Origin: an uncultured Pelagibacteraceae bacterium
GTDB taxonomy: Bacteria > Pseudomonadota > Alphaproteobacteria > Pelagibacterales > Pelagibacteraceae
Reading direction: 5' to 3'
NCBI GenBank assembly: GCA_902526595.1
Contig: CABZLO010000001.1
Coordinates: forward strand, 1 to 64,000
DNA length: 64,000 bases
Of the stretch, positions 1 to 8,780 are shown one piece after another. Numbering within the stretch: position 1 is the stretch's first letter; each line of letters starts with the position of its first letter. A program made the translations under genes and the position numbers. The notes under the pieces are model-generated. The model saw only the letters and a list, made by a program, of their open reading frames with translations, did not search any database and had not been told where the DNA came from.

Positions 1-1
1 A

Positions 2-1807
2 TCACACGAGGAGAATATAAATAAAGCAAGTAGTATATCTTATGAAGTTAAAGAAGGTGACTACATCCAAGTGATAAGTCCAACTGGAAGACAATGTTCA
101 GACTTTGTAGCATTTGACACAAGGAAATTAGAAAAAGGAATTGAGAAAGGTTTGGATTGGCAAACAACTAGAACTTTCATGGGAAATACATTTCCAGGTC
201 CAGGATTATTTTCTAAATTTTATGATACTGACCATGAACCTTTGGTAGAAGTAATTAGAGATACCGTTGGTAAACATGATACTTTTAATCTTGCTTGTAC
301 TTCAAAGTACTATGAAGATGCTGGTTATTTTGGCCATGCAAATTGCTCTGATAATCTTACAGAAAGTATGTCAAAGTATGGTCTACAGAAACAAAAAGGC
401 TGGCACGCAATCAATTTATTTTTTAATACATCTGAAGGTGGATTAAACTCAGTCATATCCGATGAATCTTATTCTCGTCCTGGTGATTATGTCATGTTTA
501 GAGCCTTAAAAGATTTAACTATTGGAACAACAGCATGTCCTAGTGATATAGATCCTTGTAATTCGTGGAATCCAACTAATATTTTTGTTAGAACATATGA
601 CAAGAAAAAAGAATTTACTAAATCATTTGCATTCAGGATGAAAACAGACTCTGAAAAAAAACTAACAAGAAATTCTGGGTTTTATGAAAGAACTTCAAAA
701 CTAACAAGAAACTTTATAGATGCTAGAGGTTTTTGGCTTCCAAATGATTACACAAAACATGGGCTTGTTAATGAGTACAACGCTTGTAGAAATGATGCAG
801 TTTTAATTGATTTATCTTCATTACGAAAATTTGAAATTATTGGTCCTGATGCAGAAGAATTGTTAAATTATACACTTACTAGAAATGTTAAAAAACTGTC
901 TGTAGGTCAAGTTGTTTATTCTGCTATGTGCTACGAAAATGGAATGATGTTTGACGACGGCACACTTTTAAGATTAAGTGAAACTGGTTTTAGATGGATC
1001 TGTGGAGATGAATATGGGGGTGAATGGTTAAAAGAAATTGCAAAAAAGAAAAATTTTAACGCAAACATTAAAAATTCAACCAACCAAATAAGTAACGTTT
1101 CATTACAAGGTCCAAAAAGCAGAGAAATTTTAAAAAAGATAATTTTTACACCTCCCACTCAACCTTCTATAGATGAACTTGGATGGTTTAGATTTACCAT
1201 TTGCAGAATAGAAGATTTGCAAGGTATACCATTGATTGTTTCTAGAACTGGTTATACTGGTGAACTTGGATATGAAATTTGGTGTCACCCTAAACATGCT
1301 CCTGAAGTCTGGGATAAATTAACAGAGGCGGGAGAAAAAGATGGTTTGATCCCTGCAGGATTTGGAGCATTAGACAAACTTAGAATTGAGGCAGGATTAA
1401 TTTTATTTGGTAATGAATTTGATGGTCAACAAGATCCTTTTGAAGCAGGTATTGGTTTTGCAGTTCCGTTAAAAACAAAAATGGAAGATTTTGTAGGTAA
1501 AGATGAATTAATAAAAAGAAAAAATAATCCTCAAAAAAAACTTGTTGGGCTTGAGTTAGATGGCAAAGAGATTGCAGGTCATGGTGACTGTGTTCATATT
1601 GGCAGATCTCAAATTGGAGTAATTACAAGTGGATGTTTATCCTCAACATTAAATAAAAATATAGCTTTGTGTAGAATGGATGTTCAATATTCAGAAATTG
1701 GAACAGAAGTTGAAGTTGGAAAAATTGATGGTCACCAAAAAAGAATAAGCGCGAAAGTAGTTGGATTTCCTTTTTATGATCCTACTAAGTCCAGAGTAAA
1801 ATCGTAA
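2..1807 (+). CDS. DUF1989 (urea-carboxylase-associated) - GcvT aminomethyltransferase fusion, 5' partial
   Basis: The frame is open from base 2 with no stop, so the gene starts upstream of the window; the GTG at 71 is only an internal codon. The first ~210 visible residues look like DUF1989: a GDYIQVISPTGRQCSDF-type start, then a Cys/His-rich stretch containing GHANCSDNL, then INLFFNT. The rest is a GcvT-type folate-binding aminomethyltransferase (LVNEYNACRNDAVLIDLS, FDDG with the expected acidic residue, SRTGYTGELGYEIW, LDKLRIEAG, EAGIGF). GcvT-family domains move one-carbon units from amines to tetrahydrofolate. GcvT domains are often fused to FAD dehydrogenases; here the FAD protein is a separate gene at 2266 and GcvT is fused to DUF1989 instead. 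Demethylation of a methylated amine is a likely role, but the substrate is unknown. Confidence 0.85.
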   Translation, partial: SHEENINKASSISYEVKEGDYIQVISPTGRQCSDFVAFDTRKLEKGIEKGLDWQTTRTFMGNTFPGPGLFSKFYDTDHEPLVEVIRDTVGKHDTFNLACTSKYYEDAGYFGHANCSDNLTESMSKYGLQKQKGWHAINLFFNTSEGGLNSVISDESYSRPGDYVMFRALKDLTIGTTACPSDIDPCNSWNPTNIFVRTYDKKKEFTKSFAFRMKTDSEKKLTRNSGFYERTSKLTRNFIDARGFWLPNDYTKHGLVNEYNACRNDAVLIDLSSLRKFEIIGPDAEELLNYTLTRNVKKLSVGQVVYSAMCYENGMMFDDGTLLRLSETGFRWICGDEYGGEWLKEIAKKKNFNANIKNSTNQISNVSLQGPKSREILKKIIFTPPTQPSIDELGWFRFTICRIEDLQGIPLIVSRTGYTGELGYEIWCHPKHAPEVWDKLTEAGEKDGLIPAGFGALDKLRIEAGLILFGNEFDGQQDPFEAGIGFAVPLKTKMEDFVGKDELIKRKNNPQKKLVGLELDGKEIAGHGDCVHIGRSQIGVITSGCLSSTLNKNIALCRMDVQYSEIGTEVEVGKIDGHQKRISAKVVGFPFYDPTKSRVKS

Positions 1808-1812
1808 AGTAA

Positions 1813-2163
1813 ATGCCAAAAGATAAAAAAACTCTTTTAAATTTTTGGGAAGATCAAATGAGAGAATCTCATACTTCAAGTAATTATTTTTTTAGAAAAT
1901 CACCTTCTCATTATCATATGATGTTATTAGTAATGTCTGCCTACAAAGAAAATAAGAAATTATCTGTCGAACAGCTAAAAACTAAACTATTTAAAACATC
2001 TAGGCCAAAATCAGCTCTGATTATTAATGAAGCATGCGAAAAAGGATTCTTTCATTTGGAGAAAACTTCAAAAGATCAAAGAATTAAGAATATTAAGCCG
2101 AGCGACTCTTTTATTAGAGAGTTCAATGAATATTTAAATACACTTAAAAACATAAGCTATTAA
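1813..2163 (+). CDS. Small MarR-like winged-helix protein
   Basis: A 116-aa protein starting five bases after the preceding stop. The middle is helical (SVEQLKTKLFKTSRPKSALI) and is followed by EKGFFHLEKTSKDQRIKNIKPS. That resembles the recognition helix and beta-wing of MarR-type regulators, where the wing usually reads like DxRxxxxxxT. No signal peptide or membrane segment is visible. Its place between the GcvT fusion and the FAD oxidoreductase, just before a spacer with an inverted repeat (2190-2208), fits a local regulator. The family call rests on pattern only and is moderate. Confidence 0.6.
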   Translation: MPKDKKTLLNFWEDQMRESHTSSNYFFRKSPSHYHMMLLVMSAYKENKKLSVEQLKTKLFKTSRPKSALIINEACEKGFFHLEKTSKDQRIKNIKPSDSFIREFNEYLNTLKNISY

Positions 2164-2189
2164 GCACTTATTTCAGCTAAGTTTAAAGT

Positions 2190-2208
2190 GTATATATTAT
2201 ATATATAC
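2190..2208. promoter_or_regulatory. Inverted repeat upstream of the FAD oxidoreductase
   Basis: Arms GTATATAT and ATATATAC are exact reverse complements around a 3-base centre. The site lies in the 102-base spacer between a MarR-like gene and the SoxB-like gene. It could be an operator, but an alternating TA run arises easily in AT-rich DNA. Confidence 0.3.
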
Positions 2209-2265
2209 TTTTTAGTTCTAAAAATAATTATATCAATTATGATTTGTAAAAAATAAGATTTTCAC

Positions 2266-3591
2266 ATGTCATTACCCACAAAAGCAAAAGTAGTCATTAT
2301 CGGTGGTGGTATACATGGTTTAAGTACTGCTTGGAAACTATCAGAAACTTATAAAAATCCAGGAGATATTGTTGTTTTAGAAAAAAAAGACACTGCTTCA
2401 GGTGCTAGTGGAATTGCATGTGGTGTTGTAAGAAATAATTATTTTCAGCCAGCAATGAGAGAACTGATGGCTCACTCTGTTTCAGTTTGGGAAAGCGATC
2501 CTAAGGCTTTTAAATATAATTCAGTTGGATATTTACAGATTTCACCTGAGGTTATGCATAAAGATGTTGCAAGTATTTATGAACAACAAAAAGCTATTGG
2601 TTACGACTCAGAATTTATTGAGGGTGAGAAAGATTGCATGAAATATATGAAAGGTATATTTGATGACTGGCAGGCCAAAGGTATTACTTCAGTTCTTCAC
2701 GAAAAAAAAGGTGGATATGCTTTTAATAAAGACTCTATTAAAGCTCTAGAAAATAAATCTACCAGCAATGGTGTACAGGTAATGAAAGGTGTTAAGGTAA
2801 CAGGTTTTAAAAGAGGTAGTAATAGTAAAGCAGTTACTGGGGTTGAGACCAATAATGGTACAATAGAATGTGAACAAGTAGTTGTTGGTGCAGGTCCATG
2901 GGCAAGAGATTTTTGGAATATGTTAGAGCTTCCTAAGATAGCAAAAATAAAAGGTAAGGATGGTAAGCTTCACGAAACCGATATGTGGAAATATTGGATG
3001 CTTCAAGAAGGGGTGATTGGAGTTGAGCCTGATTTTTTAAAAACAAATGACGGTAAGCAACCACCTGTAGTTCACGTAGACTCAACAGCACCATTATATT
3101 CAGATAATACAAAAAAATTATTAACAGATAAAATTTGGGGAATTTATTATAAACCAGATATTGAAGGTTTAGGAGTTCAAGGAGGAACTTCTCCTTATGT
3201 AGTAGATAAACATTTTGATGAGGTTAATGTAGATCCATATGGAATAGAGTCTCCCGAATACCAAACTACTGAGGCGTTTAATGAAATGTGGTGTTCGGCT
3301 TTAGCTCATTGTCAAAAAAGATTTGAGGGTAAATCTGACTTATATAGAAAAGGTCCATCAGGTGGGCTTGGATGTATGACACCAGACTCTTTCCCAATAT
3401 TTGATAGATTTTTAGAAAATGTTTATATGATAGCAGACGCTAATCACGGCTATAAAATGATTGGTGTAGGAGAGCTTGTTGCAAAAGAAATTCTTGGTAC
3501 TGAGAGTGATTTATTAAAACCGTTTAGATACAACCGATACGAGAAGGGAGAACTTCACCCTACTTCGAACAGTCCGTTCCCTTGGAGTTAA
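2266..3591 (+). CDS. FAD-dependent oxidoreductase, sarcosine oxidase beta (SoxB)/DAO family
   Basis: A 441-aa DAO-fold flavoprotein. It begins with the Rossmann motif VVIIGGGIHGLSTAW (glycines at 13-15 and 18), followed by VVLEKKDTASGASG and VVRNNY, the SoxB-like flavin-contact region. The C-terminal block GGLGCMTPDSFPIFD...IADANHGYKMIGVGELVAKEIL closes the FAD site. Family members oxidise secondary or tertiary N-methyl amines such as sarcosine, dimethylglycine or N-methylglutamate. Length matches SoxB and the GcvT half is missing, so the neighbouring DUF1989-GcvT protein may supply it. No SoxA, SoxD or SoxG subunit is visible downstream. Substrate is not determined. Confidence 0.82.
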   Translation: MSLPTKAKVVIIGGGIHGLSTAWKLSETYKNPGDIVVLEKKDTASGASGIACGVVRNNYFQPAMRELMAHSVSVWESDPKAFKYNSVGYLQISPEVMHKDVASIYEQQKAIGYDSEFIEGEKDCMKYMKGIFDDWQAKGITSVLHEKKGGYAFNKDSIKALENKSTSNGVQVMKGVKVTGFKRGSNSKAVTGVETNNGTIECEQVVVGAGPWARDFWNMLELPKIAKIKGKDGKLHETDMWKYWMLQEGVIGVEPDFLKTNDGKQPPVVHVDSTAPLYSDNTKKLLTDKIWGIYYKPDIEGLGVQGGTSPYVVDKHFDEVNVDPYGIESPEYQTTEAFNEMWCSALAHCQKRFEGKSDLYRKGPSGGLGCMTPDSFPIFDRFLENVYMIADANHGYKMIGVGELVAKEILGTESDLLKPFRYNRYEKGELHPTSNSPFPWS

Positions 3592-3661
3592 ACTTCAAGC
3601 CTAGACACAAATAAATTTTTCAGCTACGTTTTAGAAAATTTATAATTGATTAAGGGGAAAA

Positions 3662-5131
3662 ATGACTGATCTAGAAAAACATGTGAACCAGCCAGGTAGA
3701 GCAAAATTAGTTAAAAATGTAAGAGAAAAAATTAATGAATTAGGGATTACATATATTTATTATCAATTTATCTCTGTCACTGGAAGAGTTGTTGGAAAAG
3801 GTATACCTGCTGATCATTGGGAGAGGACTGCTGAAAAAGGTTTTCAATTAGTTTATGGAGCAACAGCAAATCTATTTTTAGATCGTCACAATAACTATAT
3901 TGGATATGGACCTGAAGCAATGGAGCTGGTTGGAATTCCTGATCCAGAAACTTTTGTTCAATTACCATGGGACAAGAGAGTTGGAAGAGTATTTGTTACT
4001 TGTTTTAGAAATAGAGAAGAAAGAAAAAATCCTGGAGGTCATTTAACTTCTGACTGTAGAGGAAATTTACGAATATTTGCTGATGAGTTTAAAAAGAAAC
4101 ATGGTCTTGAGTTAAGAGTCGGTACTGAACCAGAAATGATGTGGTTGACAAAAAATGAAGACGGCACACCTACAGGAAAAGGGTTTTCAAAACCTTTCTG
4201 CTACCACATTGATCAGTTTGAGTCTTTAAGACCTGTATTTATGAAAGTAATCGAATATGCTAAGGCTATGGGTCTTGATATGATTCAAGGTGACCATGAA
4301 GATGCACCAGGTCAATTAGAGCTTAATTGGACATATGATAACGTTTTAAGAAATGCTGACAGGTTATCCACCTACAGGCAAATTTGCGCACAAGTTGCAA
4401 GAGAACATGGTTTAATAGCTTGTTTTATGACCAAACCGTTTATGGGAGTATCAGCAAGCGGATGCCATACAAATATGTCTCTTTGGAAAGGTGGAAAGAT
4501 AAAGGTTAACAAACTTGGAAATAAAAATTTACCAGGTGTCGAAGAAGTTTTTAGCTATGTAGAAGGTGGGACCAACACTTTCATGCCTGATACTAAAGAT
4601 ATGCAACTGCCAGGAAAAGTGGGATTGCAATCGATTGCTGGAATTATGAAACATTTGCCTGCCTTGACCGCTTTAGGATCTTCAACAGTAAATTCTTATC
4701 GAAGACTTTGGGACCAGGGATTTTGGGCACCTGTTTATGCTGATTGGGGTTACCAAAACAGAACTTGTGGTTTAAGAGTTTCTGCGCCTGGAAGATTTGA
4801 ATATAGATCTGTTGACTCAATGCATAATCCTTACTTACTAGGAGCAGCATTATTGAAAGCTTGTGATGAGGGTATATCAAAAAAAATGAAGCCAGCTGCT
4901 CCAGAATCTAGAAACATTTACGAAGCACAAAAAGCTGGTAAAGATGTTAAAAAACTTCCTTTAAGTTTAGGAGAAGCTTTGGATAGATTGGCAGAGGATG
5001 AAGTAATTAAATCTGCAATGCCAGATGAAATGTATAAAGTTTTCTATTGGTATAAAAATGATGAATGGGAAAGATTTTTAGGTGCAACAACTCAATGGGA
5101 TCTGGATACTTATCTTGATTGTCTTCCATAG
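3662..5131 (+). CDS. Glutamine synthetase-like ligase (GlnT/type III-like), atypical
   Basis: A 489-aa GS-fold ligase with a good ribosome site (AAGGGG) before the ATG. It has the N-terminal beta-grasp region, then TEPEMMW, GDHEDAPGQLELNW and RVSAPGRFEYRSVDSMHNPYL. The ATP-site loop reads ASGCHTNMS, keeping the first His (about residue 269) but with Asn where GS usually has the second His (about 271). The enzyme sits directly upstream of glxBCD, where rhizobia and methylotrophs carry GlnT or gamma-glutamylmethylamide synthetase. It may ligate glutamate to an amine other than ammonia; that is inference. A more canonical paralogue lies at 10771. Confidence 0.82.
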   Translation: MTDLEKHVNQPGRAKLVKNVREKINELGITYIYYQFISVTGRVVGKGIPADHWERTAEKGFQLVYGATANLFLDRHNNYIGYGPEAMELVGIPDPETFVQLPWDKRVGRVFVTCFRNREERKNPGGHLTSDCRGNLRIFADEFKKKHGLELRVGTEPEMMWLTKNEDGTPTGKGFSKPFCYHIDQFESLRPVFMKVIEYAKAMGLDMIQGDHEDAPGQLELNWTYDNVLRNADRLSTYRQICAQVAREHGLIACFMTKPFMGVSASGCHTNMSLWKGGKIKVNKLGNKNLPGVEEVFSYVEGGTNTFMPDTKDMQLPGKVGLQSIAGIMKHLPALTALGSSTVNSYRRLWDQGFWAPVYADWGYQNRTCGLRVSAPGRFEYRSVDSMHNPYLLGAALLKACDEGISKKMKPAAPESRNIYEAQKAGKDVKKLPLSLGEALDRLAEDEVIKSAMPDEMYKVFYWYKNDEWERFLGATTQWDLDTYLDCLP

Positions 5132-5156
5132 GTCATAAATAAAAGAAGGGTAAAAT

Positions 5157-6101
5157 ATGTGTGGTATAGCAGGTTTAATTCATAGAGGTAAATCCTCAAA
5201 TGTTGGAAGTGAGCTCCAAGGCATGCTCCAAGCATTAAAACACAGAGGTGAAGACTCAACAGGTTATGCTTTATACGGAGATACAGATGGTAAAAATTTT
5301 ATCATGCGTTTTAAAGTTGGAGAAAATGTTGGAGAAGGTAGTTCTTCAGTTATGGAAGATGTTTCTGTCTACGATGAAAGAAAAAAAATTGTTGATCAAA
5401 CTTTAGCCGAGATGGGTGCAAAAATTGTCAAAGAAGAAAGAACTCTCCCTTACTCATTAAGATATGAAATTGATTTTGAAACAAAAGATTTATTGGATTT
5501 TTCTCAAAGAATTGAAAGTATTCCTGGAGTTGAAATATTATCAATGGGAAAATCTTTAGAAGTAATTAAAGATTTGGGAAACGCAAAAATGGTATGTGAC
5601 AGATACAGTTTAGATAAACTTGTTGGAACACATGCTATTGGCCATGCAAGAATGGCAACAGAGTCCGGTGTAGATATTAAATCAGCCCACCCATTCTGGG
5701 GTTATCCTTTTAGTGATGTATCAGTTGTGCATAACGGACAACTTACAAATTATTGGAATAACAGAAGAGTTCTTGAAAATAAAGGAATGAGATTTATGTC
5801 AGAATGCGACTCAGAATTGATTGCGGTTTATATAGCACAAAAAATGAGAGAAGGAGCAAGTCTTGAGGAAGGAATGAAAGACTCTCTATCTGGGCTTGAT
5901 GGTGTTTTTACTTATTTTGTTGCAACCAAAGACTCTTTAGGTATGGCAAAAGATACAATGGCAGCAAAACCATTAGTGCTTTATGAGTCAGATGATTTAG
6001 TTGCAATGGGATCAGAGGAGATAGCGATAAGATCAGTATTACCACATGAAATTGACACTTATGATCCTTTTGATGGAGAGGTAAAAGTATGGCAAATATA
6101 A
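5157..6101 (+). CDS. glxB: Class II glutamine amidotransferase, N-methylglutamate synthase subunit A-like (GlxB)
   Basis: A 314-aa protein starting MCGIAGL, so Cys2 becomes the N-terminal nucleophile of the Ntn amidotransferase fold. Further motifs are LKHRGEDSTG, IGHARMATES, VVHNGQLTNYW and ECDSELIAVY, all typical of the GltB/PurF glutaminase domain. It is the stand-alone equivalent of the first domain of large-subunit glutamate synthase. In rhizobial glxBCD and methylotroph mgsABC this subunit releases ammonia from glutamine, or its methylamide equivalent, for transfer onto 2-oxoglutarate. The gene overlaps glxC by 13 bases, so the two are co-transcribed. Confidence 0.87.
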   Translation: MCGIAGLIHRGKSSNVGSELQGMLQALKHRGEDSTGYALYGDTDGKNFIMRFKVGENVGEGSSSVMEDVSVYDERKKIVDQTLAEMGAKIVKEERTLPYSLRYEIDFETKDLLDFSQRIESIPGVEILSMGKSLEVIKDLGNAKMVCDRYSLDKLVGTHAIGHARMATESGVDIKSAHPFWGYPFSDVSVVHNGQLTNYWNNRRVLENKGMRFMSECDSELIAVYIAQKMREGASLEEGMKDSLSGLDGVFTYFVATKDSLGMAKDTMAAKPLVLYESDDLVAMGSEEIAIRSVLPHEIDTYDPFDGEVKVWQI

Positions 6102-6943
6102 AAACTATCGATAAAAAGTCCAAAGCCCAATCGATGGGTATGCATACTGAGGTTCTTACAGGAAGAACTCAGCAAAAGTTTTTTAATCCAGACGAGGCTG
6201 AAAACTTTTATTACTTTGGAACATACGATGTTGATTTTAATAAAAGAACAGACTTAGATGTAATGAATATGTCTGCGCCTGAAGCTAATAAGGAAATAGA
6301 TAACCTAATGAGCCAAGGATATGGAACAATTGTAATTAAAAATCCACAAGGGAAACATAGTTTAGGTGTTGGTATTTTAAATAAACTAAACTTAATTTTT
6401 GAGGGTAGTTTAGGGTATTTTGGAATGGGATCTTGTGATGGTCCAATTGTTAGAATTAATGGAAGAGTTGGTTGGTCATGTGCGGAAAATTTGATGGCTG
6501 GAAAAGTTGTTATTGAAAAAAATGCAGGTTCTTGTTTTGGAGCTGCTATTAGAGGTGGAGATTTAATCTGTAAGGGTAGTGTTGGTGCAAGAACCGGCAT
6601 AGATATGAAAGGTGGCACTATTATAATTGGTGGTGATGCTGGTGCATTTACAGGCTTTATGATGCAAAGAGGTCGAATAATAATTCTTGGAGATGTTGGA
6701 ATAAATTTAGGAGACTCTATGTATGATGGGACAATTTTCGTAGGTGGAGAAATTGGATCTTATGGTAGTGATGCTGTAGACTCAGAATTAACAATTAGTG
6801 ACCAAGATTGGTTAAAAAGAAAACTCAAGGTTGCAGAAATAGGTGAAGATTTTGATGTTAGTAAAATGAAAAAAATTGTGGCTGGTAAAAAACTTTGGAA
6901 TTATGACAATTTAGAACCTACAGAGAAGAAGGGAGCAATTTAA
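6089..6943 (+). CDS. glxC: Glutamate synthase alpha-subunit C-terminal (GXGXG) domain protein (GlxC / MgsB-like)
   Basis: A 284-aa protein made mainly of a glycine-rich right-handed beta-helix, the structural third domain of GltB (repeats such as GAAIRGGDLICKGSVG, GGTIIIGGDAGAFTG and GRIIILGDVG). It has no catalytic centre of its own and acts as a scaffold between the glutaminase and FMN/Fe-S subunits. The start overlaps the end of glxB and the stop shares a base with the start of glxD (TAATG), the tight coupling expected of a three-subunit complex. Confidence 0.87.
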   Translation: MANIKTIDKKSKAQSMGMHTEVLTGRTQQKFFNPDEAENFYYFGTYDVDFNKRTDLDVMNMSAPEANKEIDNLMSQGYGTIVIKNPQGKHSLGVGILNKLNLIFEGSLGYFGMGSCDGPIVRINGRVGWSCAENLMAGKVVIEKNAGSCFGAAIRGGDLICKGSVGARTGIDMKGGTIIIGGDAGAFTGFMMQRGRIIILGDVGINLGDSMYDGTIFVGGEIGSYGSDAVDSELTISDQDWLKRKLKVAEIGEDFDVSKMKKIVAGKKLWNYDNLEPTEKKGAI

Positions 6944-8355
6944 TGCCTAAGAAAAAAAGTAAAAAAGTTAAAAAGAACGGAATAGGTGTTGGTGGAAAAG
7001 CTGATGTCCATGCACACGAAGAAGGAAAAAGAAATAAAAGTTTATTAGGACATAACGCAATTTTTACTCCTGAAGTAATAGACGACATTCATATAAAAGC
7101 TCAGTTAGGAAGATACAGAATGCGTGGAATGGCATTAATGAAAAAAATTCCAACATTCGATGATTTAGTTTTTCTACCAGGAACATTAACTAGATTCGTA
7201 ATAGAAGGTTACAGAGAAAAGTGTGAGACTAAAACAGTTATTGGTCCAAGATGTGAAAACCCAATTGAATTAGATATTCCAGTTTATATCACTGGAATGA
7301 GTTTTGGTGCACTTTCTTATGAAGCAAAAACTGCTTTAGCAAGAGGAGCAACCATGGCTGGTAGTGCTACCTGCTCAGGTGAAGGTGGAATGATACCAGA
7401 TGAAAGAAGATATTCAGAAAAATGGTACTATCAATGTATTCAATCAAGATATGGATTTAATCCTCACCATGCACAATTAGCTGATGGGATAGAAGTTTTT
7501 ATTGGACAAGGTCAAAAAGTTGGAATGGGTGGTCACCTTATGGGGCAGAAAGTAACTGACCAAGTTGCTGAAATGAGATCATTACCCTCTGGTATTGACC
7601 AAAGATCTCCTGCGAGACATCCTGACTGGTTAGGTCCGGACGATTTAGCTTTGAAGGTTGAAGAATTAAGACAACTCACAAAAAATAAAGTTCCAATTCA
7701 ATTAAAATTAGGAGCTTCGAAAGTTTACGATGATGTGCGTATGGCTGCAAAATGTGACCCTGACTCAATTTATTTAGATGGAATGGAAGGATCTACTGGA
7801 GCTGGTCCACATATCGCTGCTGCAAACACTGGAATACCTGGAATTGCCGCTATTAGAGAAGCAAGAAGAGCAATAGATGACGTTGGAAAAACTGGAAAAG
7901 TTACTCTGATTTATGCTGGTGGAGTAAGAGATGGTGCAGATATGGCAAAAGCTTTAGCTTTAGGAGCTGACGCGATTGCTATTGGTACTGGATCAATGAT
8001 TGCATTAAATTGTAATAAAGACATACCTGAGGCTAATTTTGAAAAAGAAATTGGTGTAAAAGCAGGAGAATGCTACCACTGTCATACAGGTCGTTGCCCA
8101 GTTGGAGTTGCCACGCAAGATCCAAAACTAAGAGCAAGATTAAATCCTGATGATGCTGCTTTAAGAGTTTATAATTATTTACATTCAATGACTTTAGAAG
8201 CTCAATTATTGGCTAGAGCTTGTGGTAAAACAAATATTCACTCACTAGAGCCAGAAGATTTAGCTGCACTAACATCTGAGGCATCTGCTTTGGCAAAAGT
8301 TCCTTTAGCTGGAACTAATTATACAGTTGGAGTTGACAATTATCATAAAATCTAA
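6943..8355 (+). CDS. glxD: FMN/Fe-S glutamate synthase domain protein (GlxD / MgsC-like)
   Basis: A 470-aa protein carrying the FMN-binding barrel of glutamate synthase: YITGMSFGALSYEAK, EGGMIPDER, IQLKLGAS, DGMEGSTGAGP and YAGGVRDGADMAKALALGADA. The cluster motif CYHCHTGRCPVG has Cys at 377, 380 and 385, consistent with a [3Fe-4S] site. In the N-methylglutamate pathway this subunit aminates 2-oxoglutarate. The N-terminal ~20 residues are very lysine-rich (MPKKKSKKVKKNG), an extension not usual for the family and echoed by the next gene. Function as N-methylglutamate synthase, rather than plain glutamate synthase, is inferred from context. Confidence 0.87.
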   Translation: MPKKKSKKVKKNGIGVGGKADVHAHEEGKRNKSLLGHNAIFTPEVIDDIHIKAQLGRYRMRGMALMKKIPTFDDLVFLPGTLTRFVIEGYREKCETKTVIGPRCENPIELDIPVYITGMSFGALSYEAKTALARGATMAGSATCSGEGGMIPDERRYSEKWYYQCIQSRYGFNPHHAQLADGIEVFIGQGQKVGMGGHLMGQKVTDQVAEMRSLPSGIDQRSPARHPDWLGPDDLALKVEELRQLTKNKVPIQLKLGASKVYDDVRMAAKCDPDSIYLDGMEGSTGAGPHIAAANTGIPGIAAIREARRAIDDVGKTGKVTLIYAGGVRDGADMAKALALGADAIAIGTGSMIALNCNKDIPEANFEKEIGVKAGECYHCHTGRCPVGVATQDPKLRARLNPDDAALRVYNYLHSMTLEAQLLARACGKTNIHSLEPEDLAALTSEASALAKVPLAGTNYTVGVDNYHKI

Positions 8356-8363
8356 TTGTAGAT

Positions 8364-8774
8364 ATGGCTAAGAAAAAAGTAAAAAAAACACCAAAAAAAA
8401 AACAAATAGTTAGTCAGTTAGGTAAGAAAAAAGAAACTGCAAGAGAAAAGATGATTGGCCAAACAATTGGTTATCGATATGACGTTAATCTTTTGCCTGA
8501 TTATTCAAAGATTACTCCTTTTTTAAAAAAATATATTGAAGCTATGGGATGGGATGATTTAAATTGGCTTGAGGATGTTCATATGGGTTATGAAGATGAT
8601 AGACCTGCCGTATTTTGTAGGAATGCTAACGGATGGGTTACTATTCCAAAATCCATTAAACTACCTAATAACCAACAAGATCGAGATATGATAGCTAGAG
8701 AGCTCTTAGTTAAGTTTCAAATGTCTCCTAAACATCCATTAGTTGATCTTAAAAAAGCCTATTTAAAATTTTAA
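8364..8774 (+). CDS. Hypothetical protein with lysine-rich N-terminus, in the glx operon
   Basis: A 136-aa protein beginning eight bases after glxD. The first ~15 residues are a basic tail (MAKKKVKKTPKKK) similar in composition to that of GlxD. The rest is compact and soluble-looking (YRYDVNLLPDYSKITPFLKK, MGWDDLNWLEDVHMGYEDD, NANGWVTIPKSIKLP) with no membrane segment, signal peptide or known catalytic motif. I do not recognise a family. Its position as last gene before the amt promoter region suggests a role tied to the Glx complex, for example as an assembly or regulatory subunit; this is speculation. Confidence 0.75.
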   Translation: MAKKKVKKTPKKKQIVSQLGKKKETAREKMIGQTIGYRYDVNLLPDYSKITPFLKKYIEAMGWDDLNWLEDVHMGYEDDRPAVFCRNANGWVTIPKSIKLPNNQQDRDMIARELLVKFQMSPKHPLVDLKKAYLKF

Positions 8775-8780
8775 GATCTC

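Noticed and set aside
71-73. GTG as the start of the first gene
   Set aside because: The frame is open back to base 2 and the residues before it (EVKEGDYIQV) continue the DUF1989 pattern, so the true start is outside the window.
6211-6618. 135-aa minus-strand frame inside glxC
   Set aside because: It is the shadow of a glycine-rich, well-matched gene on the other strand and shows no motif of its own.
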